From: an uncultured Sphingomonadales bacterium
GTDB lineage: Bacteria > Pseudomonadota > Alphaproteobacteria > Sphingomonadales > Sphingomonadaceae
DNA: 61,925 bases
NCBI GenBank assembly: GCA_937898525.1
Contig: CALCBC010000127.1
Coordinates: 1-61,925 of the forward strand
Direction: 5' to 3'
A model generated the notes under the pieces. That model made no database searches. It was not told the DNA's origin and was given only the letters and a program-made list of their open reading frames with translations. Of the stretch, positions 26,303 to 34,490 are shown one piece after another. The stretch's first letter is position 1. Every line of letters starts with the position of its first letter. The translations under genes were made by a program, and so were the position numbers.

Positions 26303-27817
26303 TCAGCCGAGATCGGCCGCCTTCAGCAGCGCTTCGGTGCTCGCATCGAAGCTCTCGCCGCCCTGCTCGATCTTGCGGGCGATCTCCTTGCCGAGCTCGA
26401 CGCCGAACTGGTCGAACGGGTTGATCCCCATCAGCACTGCGTTGGCGAAGGTGCGGTGCTCGTGGAAGGCGATTAGCGCGCCGAGCGTGGCGGCGTCGAG
26501 ATCGTCGGCGAGGATCGTGGTGGAGGGGCGGTCGCCCGGATAGGCCCGCGCCGGGTCGTCGCTCGCCTTGCCGGCCATCAGCGCGGCGCCCTGCGCGAAG
26601 CAGTTCATCAGCAGGATGCGATGGTGCGCCGGATCGAGGGCATCGCCCGGCGCCACGCTGGCGATGAAGTCGACCGGGACGAGGTGCGTCCCCTGGTGGA
26701 GCAGCTGGAACACCGCGTGTTGCGCGTCGGTGCCGACCCCGCCCCAGGTGATCGGCGCCGTCGGACCTTCTACCGGCGCGCCGTCGAGCGTGACTCGCTT
26801 GCCGTTCGATTCCATCTCAAGTTGCTGCAGGTAGCTCGGCAGCAGCCTCAGCCGCTCGTCGTAGGCGAACACCGCGCGCGTCTGACAGCCGCGAAGGCGA
26901 GCGTAGAGCTGGTCGGCGAAAGCCGCACGCAGCGGCAGATTGGCGCGCCCGTCGGTGTCGCGGAAATGTGCGTCCACCGCCGCGGCACCGTCGAGCATGG
27001 CCTGAAAATCTTCCCACCCGATGGCAAGAGCGATTGGGAAGCCTATGGACGACCACAGAGAATAACGTCCGCCAACGCTTTCAGCGAACGGCAGGATACG
27101 CGTCTCGTCGACGCCCCATTCAACGGCCTTCTCGGGCGCGGCGGTAAGCGCAATGACCCGGCCGGAGGGATCGGCAACGCCGTTGTCGGCCAGCCAGCGC
27201 AGCGCGCTCTGCGCGTTGGTCATCGTCTCGATCGTGGTGAAGGTCTTGCTGGCCACCGCAATCAGAGTCGTCGCCGGGTCGCACGCCGCGAAGGCACCCT
27301 CGAGTGCGAGCCCGTCGATGTTCGAGACGACGTGCACGTCGACCAGCGCGAGGTCGCGTGCGAGCGCGTCGACCGCCAGCGCCGGCCCGAGCGCCGAACC
27401 GCCGATGCCGATGTGGATCAGGTGTCTGACCTCGCCGAGCGCGCCTTCGTGAATCGCCTCGACCAGCAGCCGCATTCGCTCGCGCAGCGCGGCCGCTTCC
27501 TCGACGCTCGTCTCCTTGCCGACGCCGCGTAGCGCCGGATGCTCGGCGGCGCGGTTCTCGGTCGGATTGACCACCTCGCCGGCGAACAGCCGGCGCCGGG
27601 CCTCGGCGAACCCGGCCGCATCGGCCAGCGCCTCGAAGCCGTCGAGCAACGCATCGGTCAGGTGCGTCTTCGACCAGTCGAACAGGATCCCGCCCTGTCC
27701 GAGCTCGAGCCGTGCCGCGAGCTTGGTTACACGGTCGGGGTCGGCGGCGAACAGCTCCGAAAGCGTTTCGGCGGGCGCTTGCAGGCGGTTCCAGGCAGCC
27801 GGACGCGGGTCGTTCAA
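26303..27817 (-). CDS. pgi: Glucose-6-phosphate isomerase
   Basis: Interconverts glucose-6-phosphate and fructose-6-phosphate. 504 residues with the family signatures: IHIGIGGSALGP, VASKTFTTIETM, and the active-site segment MESNGKRVTLDG, plus WGGVGTDAQHAVFQLLHQG and the C-terminal NPFDQFGVELGK. The start is a TTG at 27817, supported by AGGGGAA a few bases before it. In alphaproteobacteria the enzyme mainly serves gluconeogenesis and the Entner-Doudoroff and pentose pathways. Monocistronic, divergent from lepB. Confidence 0.94.
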   Translation of the reverse strand: MNDPRPAAWNRLQAPAETLSELFAADPDRVTKLAARLELGQGGILFDWSKTHLTDALLDGFEALADAAGFAEARRRLFAGEVVNPTENRAAEHPALRGVGKETSVEEAAALRERMRLLVEAIHEGALGEVRHLIHIGIGGSALGPALAVDALARDLALVDVHVVSNIDGLALEGAFAACDPATTLIAVASKTFTTIETMTNAQSALRWLADNGVADPSGRVIALTAAPEKAVEWGVDETRILPFAESVGGRYSLWSSIGFPIALAIGWEDFQAMLDGAAAVDAHFRDTDGRANLPLRAAFADQLYARLRGCQTRAVFAYDERLRLLPSYLQQLEMESNGKRVTLDGAPVEGPTAPITWGGVGTDAQHAVFQLLHQGTHLVPVDFIASVAPGDALDPAHHRILLMNCFAQGAALMAGKASDDPARAYPGDRPSTTILADDLDAATLGALIAFHEHRTFANAVLMGINPFDQFGVELGKEIARKIEQGGESFDASTEALLKAADLG

Positions 27818-27943
27818 CGTGTTTCCCCTTTCCTACAGGCCGAGCCCCGCGCTAAGGCCTCGGGCGATGATTGCAAACGCCAAATTGCGGCGGATTTCGG
27901 TCCGTTCCGACCGCCGGGCGCCCCGAGAGAGCGAACCTCGTCG

Positions 27944-28786
27944 ATGACCGAGCCCGTCCCCGCGGCTGCGCCCGAGCCGACCGAGACCGCGCCGGAAAAA
28001 CCGGCAAAGAAGGAAGACAGCTTCGCGCTGTTCCTCGTCAAGCTCGTCGTCGCGGTCGTACTGTTCCGAACGCTGCTGTTCACCAGCTTCATGATCCCGA
28101 GCGAGTCGATGATGCCGCGGCTGCTGGTCGGCGACTACCTATTCGCGGCGAAGTGGTCCTACGGCTACTCGGGCGCTTCGCTGCCGATCGACTGGGATTC
28201 GGGCAAGGGCCGGATCTTCGGCCGCCTGCCCGAGCGCGGCGACGTGGTGATCTTCAAGCACCCGATCGACCGCACCGACTACGTCAAGCGCGTGATCGGC
28301 CTGCCCGGCGATACGGTGCAGATGGTCGACGGCCAGCTCGTGCTCAACGGGCAGCCCGTGCCGAAGCAACGGGTCGCCGACTTCGTCCTGCCGATCAGGG
28401 CCAGCGGGGGCTGCGGGCGCGGCGGTGTGCAGCGGACCGATCGTAGCGCCGACGGCGGCTTCACCTGCCATTTCCCGCAGTTCCGCGAGACCCTGCCGAA
28501 CGGGGTGTCGTACAACGTGCTCGACATCGCCGACCAGGAATCCGACAACACCCGGCCGGTGATCGTGCCCGAAGGCCACGTGTTCATGATGGGCGACAAC
28601 CGCGACAACTCGCTCGACAGCCGCTTCCCGGCCGAGCCCGGGCGCGGTGTCGGCATGGTGCCGGTCGAGAACCTTGTCGGCGAGGCCAGCTTCATGTTCT
28701 TCTCGACCGACGGCAGCGCCGAATGGCTCAAGCCGTGGACCTGGTTCACCGCCGCGCGCTGGAGCCGGATGGGCCGCGCGATCTGA
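27944..28786 (+). CDS. lepB: Signal peptidase I
   Basis: Inner-membrane serine protease that removes signal peptides. 280 residues: a Pro/Glu-rich N-terminus, one membrane helix (LFLVKLVVAVVLFRTLLFTSF), catalytic Ser in MIPSESMMPRLLVGDY and Lys in DYVKRVIGLPGD, then the conserved MGDNRDNSLDSR. A cysteine pair around a Gly/Arg loop (about 145-170) lies in an insertion. The next gene, rnc, starts three bases after the stop. Confidence 0.94.
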   Translation: MTEPVPAAAPEPTETAPEKPAKKEDSFALFLVKLVVAVVLFRTLLFTSFMIPSESMMPRLLVGDYLFAAKWSYGYSGASLPIDWDSGKGRIFGRLPERGDVVIFKHPIDRTDYVKRVIGLPGDTVQMVDGQLVLNGQPVPKQRVADFVLPIRASGGCGRGGVQRTDRSADGGFTCHFPQFRETLPNGVSYNVLDIADQESDNTRPVIVPEGHVFMMGDNRDNSLDSRFPAEPGRGVGMVPVENLVGEASFMFFSTDGSAEWLKPWTWFTAARWSRMGRAI

Positions 28787-28788
28787 GC

Positions 28789-29472
28789 GTGACGGACGAG
28801 GCGATCCTGGCACCGGAGACGCGCAACTGGCTCGAGCGGATCGGCTTCGCGGTCAGTGACGAAGCCCTGTGGCTCGAGGCGCTGACGCACGGCAGCACAG
28901 GGGATGCGCGGAACTACGACCGGCTCGAGTTCCTCGGCGACCGCGTGCTCGGCCTCTCGATCGCCGAGTGGCTCTACGCCCACAATCCGGCGGCGGCCGA
29001 GGGCGAGCTGGCGCAGCGGCTCAACGCGCTTGTGAGCCGGCAGGTCTGCGCCTCGATCGCACGCGCGATCGGCGTCCCGCCGCACCTGCGTCTCGGCAAG
29101 CAGGCGCGCGACGACGGCGCCGCCGACAGCGACAACGTGCTCGGCGACGTGATGGAGGCGCTGCTCGGCGCGAGCCTGCTCGAAGGCGGGTTCGAGGCGA
29201 CGCGCGAGATTGTCCAGCGGATCTGGCGACCGGCGATGGAGGGCAAGGCCGGCCGGGCCAAGCATCCGAAGAGCGCGCTGCAGGAATGGGCGGCCGGCAA
29301 CCAGCGCCGCCCGCCCGAATACAGGGTGATCGACCGCTCAGGCCCGGATCACGCGGCGCGCTTCACCGTTCGGGTCAGCGTGAAGAACGTCGGCGAAGTC
29401 GAAGCCACCGCGAGCAGCAAGCAGGAAGCCGAGACCGAGGCCGCACGGCTGTTCATGGAGAAGTTCGGGTGA
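28789..29472 (+). CDS. rnc: Ribonuclease III
   Basis: Cleaves double-stranded RNA in rRNA and mRNA processing. 227 residues: the signature RLEFLGDRVLGL with the catalytic Glu/Asp, DNVLGDVMEALLGA for the second metal site, and a C-terminal dsRNA-binding domain (PKSALQEWAAGN, AEATASSKQEAE type). The start is the GTG at 28789, three bases after the lepB stop; an upstream in-frame start inside lepB is unlikely. The lepB-rnc-era order is conserved widely in proteobacteria. Confidence 0.94.
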   Translation: MTDEAILAPETRNWLERIGFAVSDEALWLEALTHGSTGDARNYDRLEFLGDRVLGLSIAEWLYAHNPAAAEGELAQRLNALVSRQVCASIARAIGVPPHLRLGKQARDDGAADSDNVLGDVMEALLGASLLEGGFEATREIVQRIWRPAMEGKAGRAKHPKSALQEWAAGNQRRPPEYRVIDRSGPDHAARFTVRVSVKNVGEVEATASSKQEAETEAARLFMEKFG

Positions 29473-29493
29473 GTGTGCTTGCCGGAATCCCTC

Positions 29494-29508
29494 TCCCCTT
29501 GCAGGGGA
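29494..29508 (+). promoter_or_regulatory. Hairpin covering the era ribosome-binding site
   Basis: Arms TCCCCT (29494-29499) and AGGGGA (29503-29508) with a TGC loop. The AGGGGA is also the Shine-Dalgarno sequence of era (GTG at 29516), so folding would hide it. The sequence resembles half of a REP-type palindrome, so the effect on translation is a possibility only. Confidence 0.4.
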
Positions 29509-29515
29509 AGATGGC

Positions 29516-30406
29516 GTGACCCGCTGCGGTGTCGTTGCCGTGATCGGCGCCCCCAACGCCGGCAAGTCGACGCTGGTCAACGCGCTCGTCGGCCAGAAGG
29601 TCGCGATCACCAGCGCCAAGGCACAGACCACCCGCGCGCGCCTGCTCGGCATCGCGCTCGAGGGCGAAACGCAGATCATCCTCGTCGACACGCCGGGCAT
29701 TTTCCAGCCCAAGCGCCGGCTCGACCGGGCGATGGTCCAGGCCGCCTGGGAGGGTGCGCACGCGGCCGATGCGATTCTGCTGGTGGTCGACCCGATCAAG
29801 CAGCGCCGCCACGAACTCGAGCCGCTGCTCGAGCAGCTCAAGGACCGTCCCGAGCGCAAGCTTCTGGCGATCAACAAGGTTGACGCGAGCCCGAAGGAGA
29901 AGCTGCTCGAGCTGGCGCAGGAGCTCGCCGCAAAGGTCGACTTTGCCGAGGTGTTCTTCATCTCGGCGCTGACCGGCGACGGCGTGCCCGAGCTCAAGGC
30001 ACACCTTGCCTCGCTGATGCCGGAAGGCCCCTGGCACTACCCCGAGGACCAGGTCTCCGACGCCTCCGAGCGCCTGCTCGCGGCCGAGGTGACCCGCGAA
30101 CAACTCTATCGCCAGCTGCACGACGAGCTGCCTTACGACAGCGCTGTCCGCCCCGAGAGCTACAAGACGCGCCCCGACGGCAGCATCGAGATCCACCAGC
30201 AGATCGTCGTCGGCCGCGAGAGCCAGAAGCCTATCGTCCTCGGCAAGCGCGGTGCCCGCATCAAGGCGATCGGCGAGGCCGCGCGCAAGGAGCTCTCCGA
30301 GATGCTCGGGGTGAAGGTCCACCTGTTCCTTCACGTGAAGGTCGAGGAGAACTGGGCCGAGAGCCGCGAGATCTACGAGGAGATCGGGCTCGACTGGGTC
30401 CGCTAG
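29516..30406 (+). CDS. era: GTPase Era
   Basis: Assembly GTPase for the 30S subunit, binding 16S rRNA near its 3' end. 296 residues: G1 GAPNAGKST, G3 DTPGIF, G4 NKVD, G5 SAL, followed by a C-terminal KH domain with VGRESQKPIVLGKRGARIK. GTG start at 29516 with AGGGGAAG eight bases upstream; the ATG at 29511 is in another frame and stops at once. Third gene of the lepB-rnc-era unit. Confidence 0.95.
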   Translation: MTRCGVVAVIGAPNAGKSTLVNALVGQKVAITSAKAQTTRARLLGIALEGETQIILVDTPGIFQPKRRLDRAMVQAAWEGAHAADAILLVVDPIKQRRHELEPLLEQLKDRPERKLLAINKVDASPKEKLLELAQELAAKVDFAEVFFISALTGDGVPELKAHLASLMPEGPWHYPEDQVSDASERLLAAEVTREQLYRQLHDELPYDSAVRPESYKTRPDGSIEIHQQIVVGRESQKPIVLGKRGARIKAIGEAARKELSEMLGVKVHLFLHVKVEENWAESREIYEEIGLDWVR

Positions 30407-30415
30407 CGCCCCGGC

Positions 30416-31855
30416 TCACTGCGCCCTTAAGGTCGCCATCGTCCCGCCCGCCTTGGTCACGCTCTTGTAGCGTGCGAGGCTGCACAGCGCTGCGACGACC
30501 GAAAGCGCTATCGCCACGAACAGCGGCGTGGCCCCCAGCCCCGCCCCACCCGCGAGCAGGATGCCGACAGTGACGGCGGCCATCGTCTGCCCGAGCAGCC
30601 GCGAGGTCGACAGGAGTCCGCCAGCCGCCGCGGCACGGTCGCGCGGGGCCTGACCGATCAGCAGCCGCGAATTGGGGGCGAAGAACAGGCCGAAGCCGAG
30701 CGCGGTCAGGCTCAGGCGCCAGGCGATGGCCCACTCGCCGGGGCTATCGGGCATGAACGCGAGCAGCAGCAGACCGGAGATCGCGATCGCCATGCCGGCG
30801 ACGCCGAGCTTGGTCGGGGCGATGCGGTCGCTCATCCAGCCCGCAAGCGGAGCGATGACCAGCATCGTCAGCGGGAACGGCAACAGCAGCAGGCCGACTT
30901 CCTCGGGCGAGTAGCCCATCGTCAGCTGCAGCCGGAACGGCAGCGACAGCATCAGCGAGCCGGCGGCGATGAAACAGGCGATCGCGCCCAGCGCGGAGAG
31001 GCCGAGCACCGGCTTGGCCAGCAGGTCGACCGGCACGACCGGCGCCGTGCGCGACTTTTCGCGGCGGACGAGCAGCATTGCCGAGACCGCGCCGAGGACC
31101 GCCAGCGTGGTGCCGAGAGCGGCATCGTCGTGCGTCGCCAGCTGCAGGCCGCCGATCAGCAGCAGCATCGTCGCCGCGCTCCAGATCCCGCTGAGCCATT
31201 CGGCGGGCCGGTCGCGCCGCACGGGATCGGGCAGCGAGCGCCCGAGCAGCAGCGAGACGACCGCGAACGGCGCGGCGGCCGCGAAGACCCACTGCCACGC
31301 GGCATGTCCCACGATGAACCCGCCGAGTGTCGGTGCCAGTGCCGAGGACGAGGCGACGATCACGCTGTTGATCCCCATCCCGCTGCCGAGCTGGCGCGAG
31401 GGATAGATCTGCCGCAGCATCGCCGCCGAGACCGACAGCGCCATTCCCGCGCCGAGCGCCTGCAGCGCGCGCAGCGCGAGCAGCACGAACAGGTCGGTCG
31501 CGAACAGGCACAGCGCGGAGGCGACGAGAAAGAGCCCTTGTCCGTACTGGTACAGCCGCCGGTGCCCCATCCGGTCGCCGAGGCTGGCAAACGGCAGCAG
31601 CACCATCACCAGCACCAGTTGGTAGATCGTGACAACGTTGGTCACGACCGCGTCGGTCACCCCGAGGTCGCGCGCGATCGTCGGCAGCGCGACGTTGGCG
31701 ACCGCGCCATCGAGCACCAGCAGCGCGGTGCCGAAGCTGATCGCGGCGATCGCCCAGTAGCGGCGCGGCTTAGGAAGGCCATCCGTCACGGCGGTTGCCG
31801 CCGGCGCGGCGGGCTGGTCCGTTTCGTTGTCGCGCGCCTGCAGCATTGCCGCCAT
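30416..31855 (-). CDS. Major facilitator drug-efflux-type transporter (DHA2/EmrB family)
   Basis: 479 residues with about 14 hydrophobic segments. Motifs of the DHA2 group are ALLVLDGAVANVALPTIARDLG in helix 1, LGDRMGHRRLY (motif A) in loop 2-3 and LRALQALGAGM. No membrane-fusion partner (EmrA type) is adjacent, so it may work alone in the inner membrane. Substrate unknown; such pumps export hydrophobic drugs or metabolites. The start could be a few residues later (MLQARDN). Convergent with era. Confidence 0.88.
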   Translation of the reverse strand: MAAMLQARDNETDQPAAPAATAVTDGLPKPRRYWAIAAISFGTALLVLDGAVANVALPTIARDLGVTDAVVTNVVTIYQLVLVMVLLPFASLGDRMGHRRLYQYGQGLFLVASALCLFATDLFVLLALRALQALGAGMALSVSAAMLRQIYPSRQLGSGMGINSVIVASSSALAPTLGGFIVGHAAWQWVFAAAAPFAVVSLLLGRSLPDPVRRDRPAEWLSGIWSAATMLLLIGGLQLATHDDAALGTTLAVLGAVSAMLLVRREKSRTAPVVPVDLLAKPVLGLSALGAIACFIAAGSLMLSLPFRLQLTMGYSPEEVGLLLLPFPLTMLVIAPLAGWMSDRIAPTKLGVAGMAIAISGLLLLAFMPDSPGEWAIAWRLSLTALGFGLFFAPNSRLLIGQAPRDRAAAAGGLLSTSRLLGQTMAAVTVGILLAGGAGLGATPLFVAIALSVVAALCSLARYKSVTKAGGTMATLRAQ

Positions 31856-31885
31856 GTGACGGCGGGCAGGCCAGGTTTCAAGCCG

Positions 31886-32038
31886 TCAACCCGCAGGCCA
31901 GAGCCGATTGAGCACGGCCAGCACCACCAGCAGCGTCACGCCGAGGCCGAGGCTCCAGCCGATCAGCTTCTTCTCCACCGGCAGCAGCGGTTCGTATTCC
32001 GCCTTCTCCAGTTCGCCGCGCAGGTCGGGTTCGCTCAT
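31886..32038 (-). CDS. Small one-helix membrane protein
   Basis: 50 residues from the ATG at 32038: charged head (MSEPDLRGELEKAEYEPLLP) and one helix (LIGWSLGLGVTLLVVLAVLNRLW). It lies 11 bases downstream of the YeiH-family transporter stop and probably shares its transcript; a small auxiliary subunit is possible but unproven. Confidence 0.65.
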   Translation of the reverse strand: MSEPDLRGELEKAEYEPLLPVEKKLIGWSLGLGVTLLVVLAVLNRLWPAG

Positions 32039-32049
32039 CGCGCGTCTCC

Positions 32050-33504
32050 TCAGCTTGCCAGCGGCGGCTCGATGCCGCTGAAGAACAGCCACGAGATCAC
32101 CAGGCCGACCCAGATCACGAAGCCGAACAGGCTGACCACGTAGACCGCCGCGAGCTTGCCGATCCCGTCCTGCCACAGCTTGCGGAAGTTCGACAGCGCG
32201 CCGATCGAAAAGAACGTCAGGATGAAGAAGATCACCCGGAAGGCGTTGGCCTCGCCCACGCCGGAGGTGAGCGCCGTGCGCGTCTCCGGCTCCGCCCCGA
32301 GCGCGATCGCGAAGACCACCGCGAAGCTGATCACGAAGCCGATGATGAACTTCGGGAAACGCTGCCAGATCTCGCGCGGCCGTGCCTTCTCGCCCGAAGC
32401 CGCTGGATTGACGTAGTTGGTCCAGATCACCGCGAGGATGAAGGCCCAGATGCCGATGAACACGTCGATGAACACCTTGACCGTCGTCGTCGTGCCGATC
32501 AGCCAGCCGGGCTCGTAGACGACGCCCTCGGCCGCGGCCCTGGACAGGATCAGGGCCTCGGTGATCCCGCCCGCGGCGACCGCGGCGCCGTCGGTCTTGA
32601 CCGCCAGCCCCATCCACGCCGCGGCGACCATCGGCTCCTCGCTGAGGAACGCCTGCGCGAGAAACGGCAGGACCAGCACTTCCACCACCGCGAAGATCAC
32701 CACCAGCGAGGAGACCAGCACCGGGATCGCCGGCCGCGCGCGGATCGCCCCGCCCGTGGCGATCGCCGCCGAGACGCCGCAGATCGAGATGCCCGAGGCC
32801 AGCGGCACCGCCCACTCGCGGTTGAAGCCGAACCACCTGCGCGCGACGTAATACACCACCGCCCAGTAGATCAGGTATGCCTCGATGATCGCCGCCACGC
32901 CGCGCAGCATCAGCGAGCCGGCGAGCGAGACCTTGCCGACCACGGTGACCGCAAGGAACCCGCCGAGGATGACGATGGCGATCTTGACGTAGAGCTCCGG
33001 CCGGATCGCCTCGTGCAGCCAGTCGGCGAGGCGCGGGAAGGCGTTAGCGACGATCAGCCCGGCCAGGAGTGCGAGCACGAAGCCGCCTTCGTTGGTCAGC
33101 TTGAACGACCAGTCGAGGCCGAATTTCTCCAGCTCGGCCGGCGTCACCGCGGCGAAGCGCGCGTGGCTGCCGACGAACCAGGCGCCGTAGGCGAGCGCGA
33201 AGATCACCGCGAAAGCCGCGAGGAAACGCAGCGGCCTGAGCCCGAGCGCTCTCGCCCCGACACCGAGAATCGTGAGCAGCGCCACGAAGGTCGCCCCCAG
33301 CGCGCCGAGCCCGCCCCAACCGGCATAGGCCTGGCCGACCGGTGCGAGCGCGGCTGAGGGATCGGTCCATATCGACGTGGTGACGGCCCAGCCCAGCAGG
33401 TCCATTCCGGCGAGCGGTGCCAGCGACAGGGCCACCAGCGCGAGCCCGATCCAAACGGCGAGCCAGTCCTCGCCGATTCCCCGTTCCGCTTCCTCTTCTG
33501 CCAT
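32050..33504 (-). CDS. YeiH-family (UPF0324) membrane transporter
   Basis: 484 residues from the ATG at 33504, with about 11-12 hydrophobic segments. The family signature is near the middle: SGISICGVSAAIATGGAIRAR. YeiH-type proteins are annotated as putative sulfate exporters, based on links with sulfur metabolism in some species, but that is family lore and not visible here. Longer than the common 330-350 residues, with extra membrane segments at the N-terminus. No cysteine or taurine genes nearby. A 50-residue membrane protein follows. Confidence 0.85.
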   Translation of the reverse strand: MAEEEAERGIGEDWLAVWIGLALVALSLAPLAGMDLLGWAVTTSIWTDPSAALAPVGQAYAGWGGLGALGATFVALLTILGVGARALGLRPLRFLAAFAVIFALAYGAWFVGSHARFAAVTPAELEKFGLDWSFKLTNEGGFVLALLAGLIVANAFPRLADWLHEAIRPELYVKIAIVILGGFLAVTVVGKVSLAGSLMLRGVAAIIEAYLIYWAVVYYVARRWFGFNREWAVPLASGISICGVSAAIATGGAIRARPAIPVLVSSLVVIFAVVEVLVLPFLAQAFLSEEPMVAAAWMGLAVKTDGAAVAAGGITEALILSRAAAEGVVYEPGWLIGTTTTVKVFIDVFIGIWAFILAVIWTNYVNPAASGEKARPREIWQRFPKFIIGFVISFAVVFAIALGAEPETRTALTSGVGEANAFRVIFFILTFFSIGALSNFRKLWQDGIGKLAAVYVVSLFGFVIWVGLVISWLFFSGIEPPLAS

Positions 33505-33667
33505 GCGCGCCCCCGAGACCGTCAAGATCCAAGGCCAAGGCTACGTAGCGTCAGGCCGGCGCCCGCACTCTCCCCAAGCGCGTTGTCGCCTTCAATCAAG
33601 TTCTGCTTAGGCGAAGGCTACCCGGCCTTTTGCAGCGGCTGTCACCTGGAGTCGCGATGGCGCGACG

Positions 33668-34297
33668 TCAGTCGGACGCCCTTGCCTGGAAACGAACGTA
33701 CACATTGGTCACATAGCGAGCCGGATGGTCATCCAGTCCCATCAACGGTGCCATCGAGAGCTTTCGCGCGTCCACACAGGCCACGTCGATCAACGCCTGC
33801 GGTAAGTTCTCACTGCGCTCCGCGATTCGTTCGCAGAGAGCCAAGCTTCCGTCAGGTTCGACCAAGACCGCGACCTGGATGTCACGCGGCATCTCCACGC
33901 CTCCTTCGACGTGCGCGACATCAATCGTCAAATCCGGTTGATGAACCCAGCTTCTGACCGCATCACGCTCGGATTTGCGTGTGTCGTTGATGAACCGAAC
34001 TGTGTAAGTCCGGTACAGCCCCATCACTGGTTGGCCCTCTGCGTCGGTCGCAGGCCGCAATTTGTGCTGAGCGAGCTTGGCGCATTCCTCCCTTGCCAGC
34101 CGTTCGCTACCCACGAATTCGACGACGACGCATTCACGCACCGTCCCATCGGGATCGACGACGGCTTCGATCGATGTCGCCGATGAGCGACCTTCCCTGA
34201 CCGCCCAGGTCGGATAGGTAGAAAATAGCCTTCGCTCGACGTCGGCAGGTATCGACACGGTGCCTAAGGCACCAGCCAGGATTGCTGCCCCGAACAT
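33668..34297 (-). CDS. Periplasmic protein with TonB-C-like repeats
   Basis: 209 residues. A short hydrophobic start (AAILAGALGTVSIPA) could be a signal peptide. Two similar units, EAVVDPDGTVRECVVVEF (about 44-62) and AVLVEPDGSLALCERIAE (about 142-160), have the shape of TonB C-terminal domains (strand, D-G, cysteine, then helix, LAREECAKL and LIDVACVDA). The DNA is less GC-rich than its surroundings, suggesting transfer. GGGAGG lies before the ATG at 34297, and the gene is 13 bases from the coupled HTH gene downstream of topA. Confidence 0.6.
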   Translation of the reverse strand: MFGAAILAGALGTVSIPADVERRLFSTYPTWAVREGRSSATSIEAVVDPDGTVRECVVVEFVGSERLAREECAKLAQHKLRPATDAEGQPVMGLYRTYTVRFINDTRKSERDAVRSWVHQPDLTIDVAHVEGGVEMPRDIQVAVLVEPDGSLALCERIAERSENLPQALIDVACVDARKLSMAPLMGLDDHPARYVTNVYVRFQARASD

Positions 34298-34310
34298 CTA
34301 TTGCCTCCCT

Positions 34311-34490
34311 TTACCGCTTCCTGGCGATGCCGATCCCGTCCGCCCTGGCCCGGTCCCTGGTCGACTCCTCGGTCCGACCCAGCGCCCTGGCGATCTCCTT
34401 GAGCCCCTTGCTCTTGCCCGCAAGCGTACGCAGCTTGCCGACCTCCTCGGATGTCCACGGCTGGCGGTGGCGGGCGAACGTCTCGCTCAC
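34311..34490 (-). CDS. Small Myb/SANT-like HTH protein coupled to topA
   Basis: A 59-residue protein seen by direct translation: GTG start at 34490, TAA at 34311-34313. It contains PWTSEEVGKLRTLAGKSKG and KEIARALGRTEESTRDRAR, the helix pattern of a Myb/SANT or gcrA-like DNA-binding unit, with a tail rich in Arg and Lys. The GTG overlaps the TGA of topA (GTGA), so ribosomes can pass directly from topA. A DNA-binding protein tied to topoisomerase I might tune its action or autoregulate. Role inferred from fold only. Confidence 0.65.
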   Translation of the reverse strand: MSETFARHRQPWTSEEVGKLRTLAGKSKGLKEIARALGRTEESTRDRARADGIGIARKR

